From an uncultured Parafilimonas sp. (lineage in GTDB: Bacteria > Bacteroidota > Bacteroidia > Chitinophagales > Chitinophagaceae): DNA of 64,000 bases. The notes under the pieces were generated by a model. That model saw only the letters and a list, made by a program, of their open reading frames with translations. It did no database searches and had not been told where the DNA came from. The stretch spans positions 1-64,000 of the forward strand of contig CAIRZB010000058.1 in the NCBI GenBank assembly GCA_903882935.1, read 5' to 3'. Numbering within the stretch: the first letter of the stretch is position 1; every line of letters starts with the position of its first letter. Position numbers and translations under genes: made by a program. Shown in pieces: positions 18,354 to 28,300 of the stretch.

Positions 18354-18390
18354 AGCCCGCCTGCAGTTTTACTGTGGGCGGGCTTTTTTG
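18354..18390 (+). terminator. Terminator after mdh
   Basis: AGCCCGCC (18354-18361) pairs with GGCGGGCT (18377-18384), with further pairing of CAG and CTG around the loop, followed by six T. It lies 20 bp past the mdh stop. Confidence 0.9.
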
Positions 18391-18512
18391 TGTGTGGGGC
18401 CTTTGCGGCGCCTTAAGCGATGTGCAAATTTTTATAATCTTGAACATTGCTTAAGGTTGTAAAGCAAATTGCCGCGGATCCCGCATACCCCATTACGGCA
18501 TTTATTTGAAAT

Positions 18513-18613
18513 CAATGTCATTTAGTTAAGGGATTTGTGAAGACACAAATCCGGGCAGGTGCCTTCGGTTGTGTCTCCACAACCGAAAATAAGCGCTTAA
18601 CTAAACGACATTG
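18513..18613. repeat. Three-way-junction inverted-repeat element
   Basis: The outer arms CAATGTCATTTAGTTAAG (18513-18530) and its complement at 18596-18613 match at 17 of 18 positions. Between them are two further hairpins: 18531-18552 (9-bp stem, 4-base loop) and 18564-18587 (10-bp perfect stem, 4-base loop). Folded as RNA or extruded DNA it would make a cloverleaf-like three-way junction about 100 nt long. No coding potential. It could be a small non-coding RNA, a MITE-like element or a recombination site. Confidence 0.55.
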
Positions 18614-18642
18614 TAATTGTAAAAAATCGATAAATAATGTTT

Positions 18643-18696
18643 TGCCCCCTTTTGGGGCTACCCGGTAAGCTTACCGGGTAGCCCCAAAAGGGGGCA
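18643..18696. repeat. 54-bp perfect palindrome
   Basis: Two 27-base arms meet at 18669/18670 with no spacer and no mismatch, centred on AAGCTT. The arms contain GGGGCTACC and AGCCCC, the same core as the palindromic repeats beside the RAYT gene at 58.1-58.9 kb, here as two copies head to head. It sits between the convergent mdh and T9SS genes and could also stop transcription from either side. Confidence 0.7.
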
Positions 18697-18776
18697 TTGT
18701 TAAATTTATTTCCTGTTTCTACAAATAGTTAGTGGCTAAGGCCCATTCGCACAACAATTTCGTTTCTGTCCATCAC

Positions 18777-20144
18777 TTACTGCTTTATCAGTTTTACTGT
18801 ATGTGTGCCACCTAAGTCTTCATACGTAACCAGATAAATTCCTTTTGCAAGGCCTTGGGTGTTAAAGGGCAGAACATTTAAACCTACAGTAACCGATCCG
18901 TTTTGTCGTTTTATGGTTTTACCAGCCATGTCGGTTAACGTTATTTTGTAATTTCCTTGCGCCGGGGTGTTAACTCTAAGTGTTGTACTGCCGCCTGCGG
19001 GGTTTGGATACATATTTAAGGCAAATTGCCCGCTGTTATTGTTGAGTGCTACTATACCGCTATATGTAATGGTGCCATCTTTATCGTACATTTTCAGCCT
19101 GTAATAGTTTGCACCACTTAATGGTTCGGCATCAGCAAAATTATAGCCTACCGTTTTAGAACCAGCAACCGCAGAAATAATACCCAATGCAGTAAACTGT
19201 AACGCGGCACCACTGCGTTCAACTACAAAGTTTTGCGTGTTTACATTGTCAGCGGTTTTCCAGTGCAATAGTGCTTTGTTGTGCTGCAACTCACCGGTAA
19301 ACCCCATAAGTTTTAGCGGCAGAGCACTCTCCGGATTTTTTAAATAGGTAATACTAACTATACTACTGTCGGGGAAAAAACTTATTGCCAATACCGCATT
19401 AGGATAGCCGGGTGCCCAGTACCCGAAGCTAAACGCCGTGCTGGTGCCGCTATTGCTTACATACAAAGACTTTCTTGCTACCCTCAATACATTTGTATAA
19501 GTTTTATTGGGAAGCACCAGTGTTCCGTATGCGTCACTCCACAAAGAATCAGTTTGAGTTCGTACTTGAATTGCATCCGTACCCCCATAATGCGTTTTTA
19601 CCGTATCAGTGTATGTGGTAGTCGCAACAGACCCGTATGTAAAAGGGAAAAAAAAGCCTAATGAAGGCGGCGTAATAATTGAAGTATCGTTGCTGGCAAA
19701 ACTTGTTACCCCGCCGGCATGTACAAATATTGAATCAAGACCGCCGAAAAGGGTATTTCCGTTGGCGGTACTGTTCATCACCGAAGTACTGTGAAAAATT
19801 ACCTGCCCGTTTTGTGCGCCATCAAAAGTTCGTGTCTCCGAATACCAATTAGCTGTCGGAAATAAGGCGTGTAGCCCACTGCCATTGGCGATCTTGTCAA
19901 TGATAGTAGTATCAACGGCTGGACCGCAGCACCCTGAATTGTCAGTAAGGCCCCTAAAATCCCACAATAAATTATCCCCTGTGGCCCAAAGGTTTGAAGT
20001 GTCGCTTAACGTTGCACGCTGAAAAAGGCCATACCACTGCCTAGTACCATTGCTTTGCTGCGTTAACACTGGCTGTCCAAAGGAAAAAAACGGCACTAAA
20101 AGCAAAAAAAGTATAATAAGACGCTGGGTAGATCTTGGGTTCAT
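18777..20144 (-). CDS. Secreted protein with T9SS type A sorting domain
   Basis: A 455-residue exported protein. The N-terminal MNPRSTQRLIILFLLLVPFF is a signal peptide. The last 80 residues form a T9SS type A sorting domain: NMYPNPAGGSTTLRV, the strand LTDMAGKTIKRQ and the closing LAKGIYLVTYEDLG...KLIKQ. The body (about 40-290) is a beta-rich region of unknown function with LPLKLMGFTGELQHNKALLHWKT just before the sorting region, typical of the linker in such proteins. It would be moved across the outer membrane by the type IX system and anchored or released. The ATG at 20144 starts the signal peptide; the ATG at 20195 would put 17 residues ahead of it. Confidence 0.85.
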   Translation of the reverse strand: MNPRSTQRLIILFLLLVPFFSFGQPVLTQQSNGTRQWYGLFQRATLSDTSNLWATGDNLLWDFRGLTDNSGCCGPAVDTTIIDKIANGSGLHALFPTANWYSETRTFDGAQNGQVIFHSTSVMNSTANGNTLFGGLDSIFVHAGGVTSFASNDTSIITPPSLGFFFPFTYGSVATTTYTDTVKTHYGGTDAIQVRTQTDSLWSDAYGTLVLPNKTYTNVLRVARKSLYVSNSGTSTAFSFGYWAPGYPNAVLAISFFPDSSIVSITYLKNPESALPLKLMGFTGELQHNKALLHWKTADNVNTQNFVVERSGAALQFTALGIISAVAGSKTVGYNFADAEPLSGANYYRLKMYDKDGTITYSGIVALNNNSGQFALNMYPNPAGGSTTLRVNTPAQGNYKITLTDMAGKTIKRQNGSVTVGLNVLPFNTQGLAKGIYLVTYEDLGGTHTVKLIKQ

Positions 20145-20409
20145 GTTTAATGGTTTTGAAGAGGTTGATATAATAAGAGATTTAGTTGGTTGCAATTTAA
20201 TAAATGGATTGGAGACTTTGACGTTATCGTAAAAATTTATATTAAAAAAATTTATATCTATTTTACAACATGTACAAAATAAATGCCCTAGGTCAATATA
20301 TATTTTTATTAATTTATGGCAGGTTGTTAGGCGGGGGTAATTTTCGACTAAGTTTTACCCAAATGGTAACCAAGTTACTTTTTTAGCCAGTCTTTCTTGC
20401 CAATTTTGC

Positions 20410-21291
20410 CTACACCTCCGCCCTGGCAAAGCCCACCGTGTTGCGGTATAGCTGGGGGGAAACGTTGGCGTTGGTTTTAAAAAAGCGGCTGAAATAGTAT
20501 TCGTCTTCAAAGCCCAGCTCCCAAGCGATTGTTTTTATTGGCTTCGATGTTAGGTACAGCTCGCGTTTGGCTTCAATCACAATTCTTTCGGAAATAAGGG
20601 CCGTGAGTGTTTTATTAAAATGGGTCTTGCTCATTTTGGCCAATGCCTTGGGGCTTATGTTAAGCATGTTGGCATAGTCGCTGGCCGAATGTTTAGTTTT
20701 ATAATGGTCCTCTATGGCATTTTTAAGGTTTTGCAGAACAAAGGGTTCCTTTAAACCAGCCATGTCTTCAGCGGCACCCTGGTGCTGGGCTACTTTTAAG
20801 CGGGATGCGTGTATCAAAAATATTTTTAAGTACGATACCAACAATTCATATTGTGCAAGGGCCGCATGTTGCATTTCTTGGCGAATTTGGTCAATCAACA
20901 CTAAAAAAGCATCCCTTTCGTTTTCCCCAACCATAACATACGGTGGTTGGTAAATATTGTTAAACAAAACGCCATGGCAGGCAACCTCTTTGTGGTGTTT
21001 GTGGATGCAAAAAAAATCAGGGTGAAAATTTATGGCAATGCCTTTGCATTCCCCGGGGGCCTCAAGCATAAAGGGTTGGTAAGGGCTAAAGCTCATTATG
21101 GTGCCGGGGCCTACGGGGTATTCGGTAAAATCGGCCTTCAGGCGGCCTTCGCCCGTTATCAACCAAATGATTGAGTAATAGTTCAACCGCTGCAGGTGGT
21201 CGAAATACCGGTTGTCATCAAACGATAATATTTTAAAAGCAAGGTTGCCGGTGGCCGGGTTAACCAATGTGTAAAAAGACTGGTCGGTCAT
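20410..21291 (-). CDS. AraC-family transcriptional regulator
   Basis: A 293-residue regulator with an N-terminal cupin-like sensing domain (GRLKADFTEYPVGPGTIMSFSPYQPF) and a C-terminal AraC helix-turn-helix pair. The first helix set includes ASDYANMLNISPKALAKMSK and the second KTIAWELGFEDEYYFSRFFK, the standard signature. It lies 11 bp after a DUF1348 gene on the same strand, so the two are probably one transcript, with the AhpD-like gene further upstream. It likely controls these neighbours. Confidence 0.9.
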   Translation of the reverse strand: MTDQSFYTLVNPATGNLAFKILSFDDNRYFDHLQRLNYYSIIWLITGEGRLKADFTEYPVGPGTIMSFSPYQPFMLEAPGECKGIAINFHPDFFCIHKHHKEVACHGVLFNNIYQPPYVMVGENERDAFLVLIDQIRQEMQHAALAQYELLVSYLKIFLIHASRLKVAQHQGAAEDMAGLKEPFVLQNLKNAIEDHYKTKHSASDYANMLNISPKALAKMSKTHFNKTLTALISERIVIEAKRELYLTSKPIKTIAWELGFEDEYYFSRFFKTNANVSPQLYRNTVGFARAEV

Positions 21292-21302
21292 CTTTCAAAT
21301 TT

Positions 21303-21713
21303 TTATAGTGTGCGCTCCGCCTCGGCAATGGGTAAGTCGTTTATGCTGGCGTAACGCTTGCGCATGTAGCCGTTTTCGTCAAACTCCCACAGTTCGTTGC
21401 CATAGCTACGGTACCATTGGCCGCTGTGGTCGTGCCACTCGTATTCAAACCTAACGGCCATGCGGTTTTCCCTAAAACCCCAAAGCTCTTTTTTAAGTTT
21501 ATAGCCTTGTTCTTTTGCCCATTTGCGGGTTAGGAAGGCCACCACTTTTTCCCGCCCGTTAATAAATTCCGTCCTGTTGCGCCATTCGGTGTCAACGGTA
21601 TAAGCCGTTGCCACGCGCGCGGGGTCTTTGGTGTTCCAGGCATCTTCTGCCGCCTGTACTTTTTGCAGGGCGGTTTCCATGGTAAAAGGCGGTATGGGGT
21701 AACGTTTTTCCAT
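21303..21713 (-). CDS. DUF1348 / SnoaL-like (NTF2 fold) protein
   Basis: A 136-residue protein of the DUF1348 group within the NTF2/SnoaL fold. Diagnostic stretches are [42 protein letters not shown] and the aromatic-rich [23 protein letters not shown]. Members are small cytoplasmic proteins, some linked to oxidative stress, with no settled reaction. It is followed after 11 bp by the AraC-type gene, so co-transcription is likely. Confidence 0.85.
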   Translation of the reverse strand: MEKRYPIPPFTMETALQKVQAAEDAWNTKDPARVATAYTVDTEWRNRTEFINGREKVVAFLTRKWAKEQGYKLKKELWGFRENRMAVRFEYEWHDHSGQWYRSYGNELWEFDENGYMRKRYASINDLPIAEAERTL

Positions 21714-21816
21714 TGTATTAGTTTGTAGTATAATTATGTATATCTCTAAATAGCCAACACCAAATTTTCAATATGCAAAGTTTTCAAAATAGGTTGATTA
21801 ACTTGGCAATCTTTGC

Positions 21817-21844
21817 CGTAATACCTGCCTCCGCAGGTATTACG
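21817..21844. repeat. Perfect 12-bp hairpin
   Basis: CGTAATACCTGC (21817-21828) and its exact complement (21833-21844) are separated by four bases. It lies between the AhpD-like gene and the DUF1348 gene (both minus strand). No T run follows on either strand, so it is not a classic terminator; it might be a dispersed palindrome. Confidence 0.45.
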
Positions 21845-21998
21845 CTGCCCCCACTTTTCCATTGCCCAAGTTATTTTGTCAGTGTCTCTCGGCAAAATTC
21901 ACTCAAAATTTTCTTACTCGCCAGTTTTATAAAAACGCACTTAAACAAATTATTCATATTGAATATTGGGTGTTGGCTCAATCACTATTAAAAATGCC

Positions 21999-22532
21999 CT
22001 ATGACAAAGGTTGCGCCAGCGGAAAATCAATGGCAACTTCGGTAAGGTTGTGAAGGTAGTTCATAATTATTTTGTCGCCTACCAGCATAACCACGTCAAC
22101 CAACACGGCTTTGTTGTAACCAGCGTTGAAAAAGGCGTTAAGTATTGGTTCGGCAACAACGCCTTTGTTTTCGGTGATGGCCTTGGCCAATTTAACCAAT
22201 GCGTTCAACTTGGGGTCGTTGCTATGGCCATTACGCAGGTCAATGGTTTCTTCTTCCGTAAAACCATTCATTTTGCCCAACAACGTATGGGCACTTTGGC
22301 AATACCTGCAATGGTTAATTTGGCTTACCACAAGGTTTACCGCTTCTTTCTCCTTGTTGGTGAGGGTGGTTTTCACCGATTGGAAGGCCAGGTATTTACC
22401 CAAGGCAGTTTCGGAGTAGGCCATTACAGCATACAAGTTGGGTACAAAGCCAAGGCCCTTTTGCAAGTTGTCGAATATGGCTTGGTTGGCTGGGGACACA
22501 GTTTCTCTTGTTGGCACATTAAAGTTGTTCAT
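21999..22532 (-). CDS. AhpD-like / carboxymuconolactone decarboxylase family protein
   Basis: A 177-residue protein of the CMD/AhpD fold. The redox motif CRYC followed by QSAH (NHCRYCQSAHTLLGKMNGF) is that of AhpD-type alkylhydroperoxidases, which reduce peroxides or act as disulfide relays. The start at 22532 gives MNNFNVPTRETVSPANQAIF; an earlier ATG at 22610 adds 26 cysteine-rich residues not expected of the family. On the minus strand, CAATTTTG with TTG 20 bp before it near 22555-22590 resembles a promoter. Downstream lie DUF1348 and AraC genes, suggesting a small stress-response cluster. Confidence 0.85.
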   Translation of the reverse strand: MNNFNVPTRETVSPANQAIFDNLQKGLGFVPNLYAVMAYSETALGKYLAFQSVKTTLTNKEKEAVNLVVSQINHCRYCQSAHTLLGKMNGFTEEETIDLRNGHSNDPKLNALVKLAKAITENKGVVAEPILNAFFNAGYNKAVLVDVVMLVGDKIIMNYLHNLTEVAIDFPLAQPLS

Positions 22533-22760
22533 AATCTTAGTTTTATTGTTTTTTTTGATGACACAAAATTGCCCACAAAAACAGCCCTGTGCAATGGATG
22601 GAACACGCACTATGATGGACGATTTTACCCTACCGCCGCGCCATTCTATAACTGGTTAACATTAAAACACCCAAATAAAACATTTTACACACCTTATTTA
22701 GTTTGAAATGTGTGTATTTTTAACACCAAAAAACTGTTTGCTTGTTTAACTGCATGTATT

Positions 22761-25181
22761 ATGGACAATAGAAATTGTAACCCCTCACACGTTCCCCAGA
22801 AAGCTTTTGTTCTGGCATTCGCGCTGTTTTGTTTTTTGTGTTTTGCCGATGTACCGGCCATGGCGCTGGTAAAGTCATACCAGCGTTCTGCCGACGGGGT
22901 AACCTTCCAGCTGCAAGATGGCCTGATGAAAATTAATATCTGCCGTGCCGACATAGTGGAAGTTAAATACACTGTGCTGGATGCTTTTCCTACCCAAACT
23001 TCGTTGGTCATTAACAATGCATGGCTGGTGAAGCCTGGTTTTACCGTGGCCGAAGTGGGTGGGGATGTGGTGATAGCCACAAAAAAGCTAAAGATTACGG
23101 TAAATAAAGCAACCAATGCCATTGCTTATGCCGATGTGGACGGCCAACCGATTGTAAGCGAGGTGGCTAAGGGCAATAAAGGCATGCAGGCGGCCACCAT
23201 TGCAGGCATAAACACCTACAACTGTGCCACCACCTTCAACAGCCCTGCTGACGAGGGGCTGTTTGGCTTAGGTTGCCACCCGTTAGACTCACTTGCCATA
23301 AACTATAAAGGCCGCAACCAAGATCTCACGATAAAATACCTTACAGGTGCCATACCCGTGCTGCTGTCTACTAAAGGCTATGGCCTTTTGTGGGATAACT
23401 ACTCCCCATCCACATTTTTAGGGGCAGAAGCGGGTAACACGCAGTTTAAATATGTATGCGAAAGTGGCAAGATGGTGGATTATTACTTTTTTTACGGGCC
23501 AGATTTTGACCATATCATATCCGGCTACCGCGATGCCACCGGGAAGGCACCTATGTATGGCAAATGGGCCTATGGCCTCTTTCAATCGCAAGACAGGTAC
23601 AAATGGCAGAAAGAAGTGCTGGCCGTTAAAGACAACTACCGCAACAACCATATACCGGTTGATGTAATTGTGCAAGATTGGTACTACTGGGAACCCCTGC
23701 CCATCGGCAGCCATGTGATGAATGCCGAACGCTACCCCAACCCCAAGGCCATGGTGGATGAACTGCACAAGGCCAACATACACGGCATGATCTCCATTTG
23801 GCCGGTGTTTGGCAGTGGCACCGCTAATTTTGACGCGTTAAAGTCATCGGGTGGGCTTACCAGCGTAACGTGGGACAATGTGGTTACCCACACTTTTGAC
23901 ACCTACTACGATGCGCACAGCCCCAAGGCGCAGCTGATGTATTGGCAGCAAGCACGCGACAGCTTGGTTAAACGGTATGGCTGGGATGCTTGGTGGATTG
24001 ACCAATGCGAGCCTGACAACGGCGCTTTGCTGGACGAACGCCGAAAGGCCCAGTTTTTCACTGGCAAGGGCATTGATTATTTTAATACCTACAGCTTGGC
24101 ACACACCAACGGCATTTACAAGGGATGGCGCAAGGATATACCGGGCAAGCGGGCTTTTTTTCTTGCCCGGCAGGCATTTGCGGGTACACAGCGCAATGGC
24201 GCAACACTTTGGTCTTCAGACATTACTTGCACGTTTGATGCATTTAAGGTCCAGGTTCCGCAGGGTATTAACGCCTGTGCGTCGGGCATTCCTTATTGGA
24301 CGTCTGACATTGGCGGTTACCACTATAATTGGTCTGCACCCGACTGGAGCACACCCGCCAACCGGGAGTTGTTCACGCGTTGGTTTCAATTTGGCACATT
24401 CTGCCCCATCTTCCGCATACACGGCAAGGGCGAGCGGGCTTTGTTCTCCAACAATTGGGATGCGTCAACCAAAGCCACCTTACTGCATTTTGACAAGTTG
24501 CGTTACCGCTTGTTGCCCTATATCTATTCACTCGGGGCCAAGGTTACGCAGGAAAATTACACCATCATGCGCTCGCTGGCGTTTGATTTCAGGAACGACC
24601 CCGCCGTGTACAACCTAAAGTACGAATACATGTTTGGCCCGGCATTTTTGGTTAACCCCATAACGGCGCAGCTATATAGTGCACCCAATGCCACGCAGGC
24701 TGCCAAAACCAGCAAGGTGTACCTGCCCAATACCACTTGGTACAACTTTTGGGACGCGAAAAAGGTAGCAGGCGGCCAAACCATTGATGCCGCCGTGCCG
24801 TTGGATATTATGCCGTTGTATGTAAAAGCGGGTTCTATTATACCTTTCGGGCCGTTTGAGGAATATGCGGCAGAGAAACCGGCCGATACCATCGAGTTAA
24901 GAATATACCCCGGTGCAAACGGCCAGTTTACTTTGTACGAGGACGAAAACGACAATTACAATTACGAAAAAGGCCAGTTTTCCACCATACATTTTACATG
25001 GGATGATGCGGCCAAGGCATTAAGCATAAGTGCCACCAAAGGCCAGTTTCCCGGTATGCTTAAGCAAAGGGTGTTTAATGTGGTTATAGTAAAAGAAGGC
25101 CATGGTGTTGACATGGAGGTTACAAAAGAGGTTGATAAAACGGTACAGTATACCGGCACAGCTACAAAAGTTTTGTTTTAA
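22761..25181 (+). CDS. Glycoside hydrolase family 31 (alpha-xylosidase / alpha-glucosidase type)
   Basis: An 806-residue exported enzyme hydrolysing terminal alpha-linked sugars, probably alpha-xylose. After a signal segment (QKAFVLAFALFCFLCFADVPAMA) come the N-terminal beta domain, a TIM barrel (YGLFQSQDRYKWQ, VIVQDWYYWE), the nucleophile Asp414 in WWIDQCEPD, a probable acid/base Asp in TLWSSDITCTFD, and SDIGGYHYNW, FRIHGKGERAL; a C-terminal DUF5110-like beta domain follows. WWID.CEPD rather than WIDMNEP fits the XylS-type subgroup. The ATG at 22761 was preferred to that at 22710, which lies close behind promoter-like DNA. A terminator follows. The next gene is a propeller sensor kinase, but a functional link is inference. 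Confidence 0.9.
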   Translation: MDNRNCNPSHVPQKAFVLAFALFCFLCFADVPAMALVKSYQRSADGVTFQLQDGLMKINICRADIVEVKYTVLDAFPTQTSLVINNAWLVKPGFTVAEVGGDVVIATKKLKITVNKATNAIAYADVDGQPIVSEVAKGNKGMQAATIAGINTYNCATTFNSPADEGLFGLGCHPLDSLAINYKGRNQDLTIKYLTGAIPVLLSTKGYGLLWDNYSPSTFLGAEAGNTQFKYVCESGKMVDYYFFYGPDFDHIISGYRDATGKAPMYGKWAYGLFQSQDRYKWQKEVLAVKDNYRNNHIPVDVIVQDWYYWEPLPIGSHVMNAERYPNPKAMVDELHKANIHGMISIWPVFGSGTANFDALKSSGGLTSVTWDNVVTHTFDTYYDAHSPKAQLMYWQQARDSLVKRYGWDAWWIDQCEPDNGALLDERRKAQFFTGKGIDYFNTYSLAHTNGIYKGWRKDIPGKRAFFLARQAFAGTQRNGATLWSSDITCTFDAFKVQVPQGINACASGIPYWTSDIGGYHYNWSAPDWSTPANRELFTRWFQFGTFCPIFRIHGKGERALFSNNWDASTKATLLHFDKLRYRLLPYIYSLGAKVTQENYTIMRSLAFDFRNDPAVYNLKYEYMFGPAFLVNPITAQLYSAPNATQAAKTSKVYLPNTTWYNFWDAKKVAGGQTIDAAVPLDIMPLYVKAGSIIPFGPFEEYAAEKPADTIELRIYPGANGQFTLYEDENDNYNYEKGQFSTIHFTWDDAAKALSISATKGQFPGMLKQRVFNVVIVKEGHGVDMEVTKEVDKTVQYTGTATKVLF

Positions 25182-25200
25182 GCAGTAGAGATTGGTTATT

Positions 25201-25240
25201 ACAGGCCCATAGGTACATACCTTTTGGGCCTGTGTTATTT
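25201..25240 (+). terminator. Terminator after the GH31 gene
   Basis: ACAGGCCCA (25201-25209) pairs perfectly with TGGGCCTGT (25225-25233), followed by a T-rich tail. It lies 20 bp past the GH31 stop. Confidence 0.8.
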
Positions 25241-25314
25241 TGGCTGCGCCTTTTGGGTTGTTTGGGCCCTGTCTTCTTTCGTATATCAAATAAGGTTGTT
25301 ACCTTTAAAGGGCC

Positions 25315-28300
25315 ATGCCTACCATCACCAAGCCATACTCCGCCATAGCCTTTTTGGCCTTTGTTTTTATTTGCACAGCATCCTGTAGCAACAACAGTGC
25401 CGACATACCATTTCCTTCGGCTGACACTGGCTTTGCGCAGCCGGTTACAGTGCCTTTGCAGTTTGGCCCCGAAAGAAAAGCAAACTGGGTTGCGATTAAC
25501 ACTGGCATTAAGCCTGTAATTAGAAAGCTGGATCTTAATGCGCTTCCACAATCACCGTGGGATACATCGGGTTTTCGACCTTTTGAGCATCCACCTTTAG
25601 TAACTTCATTTAATTTTGATAGTTTATCTTCCAAATCCTTTAAGTACGATTCTCTGCCAGCAACCCGTCTTCAATTTAGAACTTTTGCAATTGCACCGCC
25701 TATTATTACTAAAATGGGCCTGCTAGTGCCCGAGAGAAATACGCCTTTTTTAACCTTCGATATGGGTAAATTATTTGGCCTAACCAATTACACCAACGAC
25801 GCAGGTATTTTAAAGGACAAGAAGGGAAATATTTGGGTTGGCGACAGCTTAAATTTTTACATGTTTGACGGCGAAAACCTGATGACCTATAAAAGAATGG
25901 GGGTGCTTTCACCAATATTGGGCATGACGGACGATAATAACGGAAGAATATGGTTTCTACAAAAAGAAGGTATTGGTTATTTTGACCCTTTGGGCGGACT
26001 GATTAGATTTTCCCAACAAATCATTCCAGCACCATGGCCTCAAAAATTAGTAGAGCATTCAGGGGGAGGATTTTGGCTTTCCTTGTCAACGACTGGTAAT
26101 TTGTGCAACATTAATACGGAAGCTGAGGAATACAGGATATTAAACAAACTTGCCGGACTTTTTTTTAATTACACCCAGCCAGTTGTGGAAGACAATATGA
26201 ATAATTTATGGGTTGCAGTAGACAGCGGGGCAGTGGCTATTAAATTGGAAAAAGGCACCATTCGGTATATTAAAATCGTGGGTAATGAGGGCCAGGGTGT
26301 ATTAGGCTGGATACGGGATGCAGTGAAAGACAACTTGGGAAATATTTGGTTTTTACTGTCTAACGGCTGCCTGTCCAGCCTTAGCTTCGACCACAAAACT
26401 ATCACGCAATATGCTGCACACTTCAAATCACACGCTCCATTAAATATTTATTTCGACCATAAAGGACGTATCGTGGTACACGACTTATTTGGACTAGAAA
26501 CATGGGACATAGGGAAGGAACAATTTAGTTACATTGGTTTTCGTAATGTTATTCCACGGCAATATCCAACTGTTTACAGTCCTCTTGTGCCAGACCGTCT
26601 AAACAGGCTATGGGTATTATCATTAAAGAGCATTTACCTTATTGACCCAGTTGTTCAATTAGTCGTTTATCTTGAAGACAGCCAGATTACCAGTGCGATA
26701 CTTGAAGATGTGAGCGGTAAAATTTGGATATGCACGACTAACGGAATTGAAATATTCGATCGTAAAAGGCATCTCAATTTGCACCTTAACAAGGTTAGCG
26801 GACTTAGCAGTAATAATGTACACAGTATCAATCAGTTTGATGGGAAAATTTGGTTGGCCAGCGATGGTGGGCTTGATGTAATTGACCCATTGATGAACAT
26901 TATTACACATTATGGTACAAAACAAGGGCTCAGCACAGATACTATTTTTGCCACACTGCAGGATGGTAAACGCAACATCTGGCTTTCTGGCGCTAATGGC
27001 GGAATTTGTTTTATTGATAACCAGCAACAAACAATAAGATACTTGAAAATGCCCCGCAATTTCTCTTGCATTGATTCTTCTTATTTTAGTTGGTCGCAAA
27101 ATTTAGAAAATATCGTAGACATAAGAAAGGATAAAAATGGTGGCATCTGGATAGAAAAAGAAAATACAGGTGTCTATTATATCTCCCCAGATTTGGGCAC
27201 CATCAAATACCTGCAATGCCAATACGCTGGCTTTAAGGCAACAGGCAATGTTTTAGCACCAGATGAAGCTGGCAGAATGTGGATCGGCACATCAAAAGGC
27301 ATTTTTATTGCTGACACAAGGGTAGGAACTTTTACGGCAATTACCACAAAGCAAGGCTTGCCCAGCAATGACATACGGTCGCTCGCCCCATATAAAGGCG
27401 GGATGGTTGTCGCAACGGACAGTAAAATATGTATTGTTAGCCCGCCTGCCCAAGGTTACAGCACTGGAAGTAGTGGCAATGGAAACAATACATGGGAGAT
27501 AAAGGTGGTCGCAAAATCTGAAGGGCTTGTTCGGGGAAGCCCCGATTTGAGTTTGGATATCGTCACGAAGGGTGGCCAGTATATATGGACGGGCAAAGGG
27601 GTTATTTCTATAGACAGCATTATAGAGCAAACCGACAACTCGCAAGTGTACGTAAGCGGCATAAATGTGATGGTGCGTCCACAATATTTTTTCAATAAGC
27701 CTGAGTTAAAACAACATGACACCATTTGGGATGGTGCATCATTTGCCGTAAAAGGCCGTGGGCCTGCTGGCGAGGGGTTTAAAAATGCATTAGGCCTGCT
27801 GTATGACGATGTTGCCGGGCCATACAACATGCCCAAAAACCTAAGGTTGCCCTATAACCAAAACTACATACAATTTCAATTTACACAGGCACATACCGGT
27901 AGGCAGGATTCGGTGTTGTACCGCTATATACTGCAGGGAGTTGATAAACAGTGGGGGCCGGTAACCACCAAATCAACCTCTGAAAATTACTTAAACCTAC
28001 AGCCGGGCAGCTACACTTTTAAAGTTTGCAGCAAAGGTATCAGCGGAAGATGGGGCCAGCCGGCAACCTTTAGCTTTACCGTAACGCCACCCTGGTGGCA
28101 AACCTGGTGGGCTTACACGTTATATATATTTTTGCCACTGGCATCGGCATGGGTTATCGTTTACGTGCGTAGCAAAAGCCTGCTGGAACGAAATAGGGTA
28201 TTGGAGGAAAAAATAAAGCAGCGCACCGCCGAAGTGCAGGAACAAAAAGAAGAAATTACAGCCCAGCGTGACAGTCTCGAAAAAACGCTGGAGGAACTGC

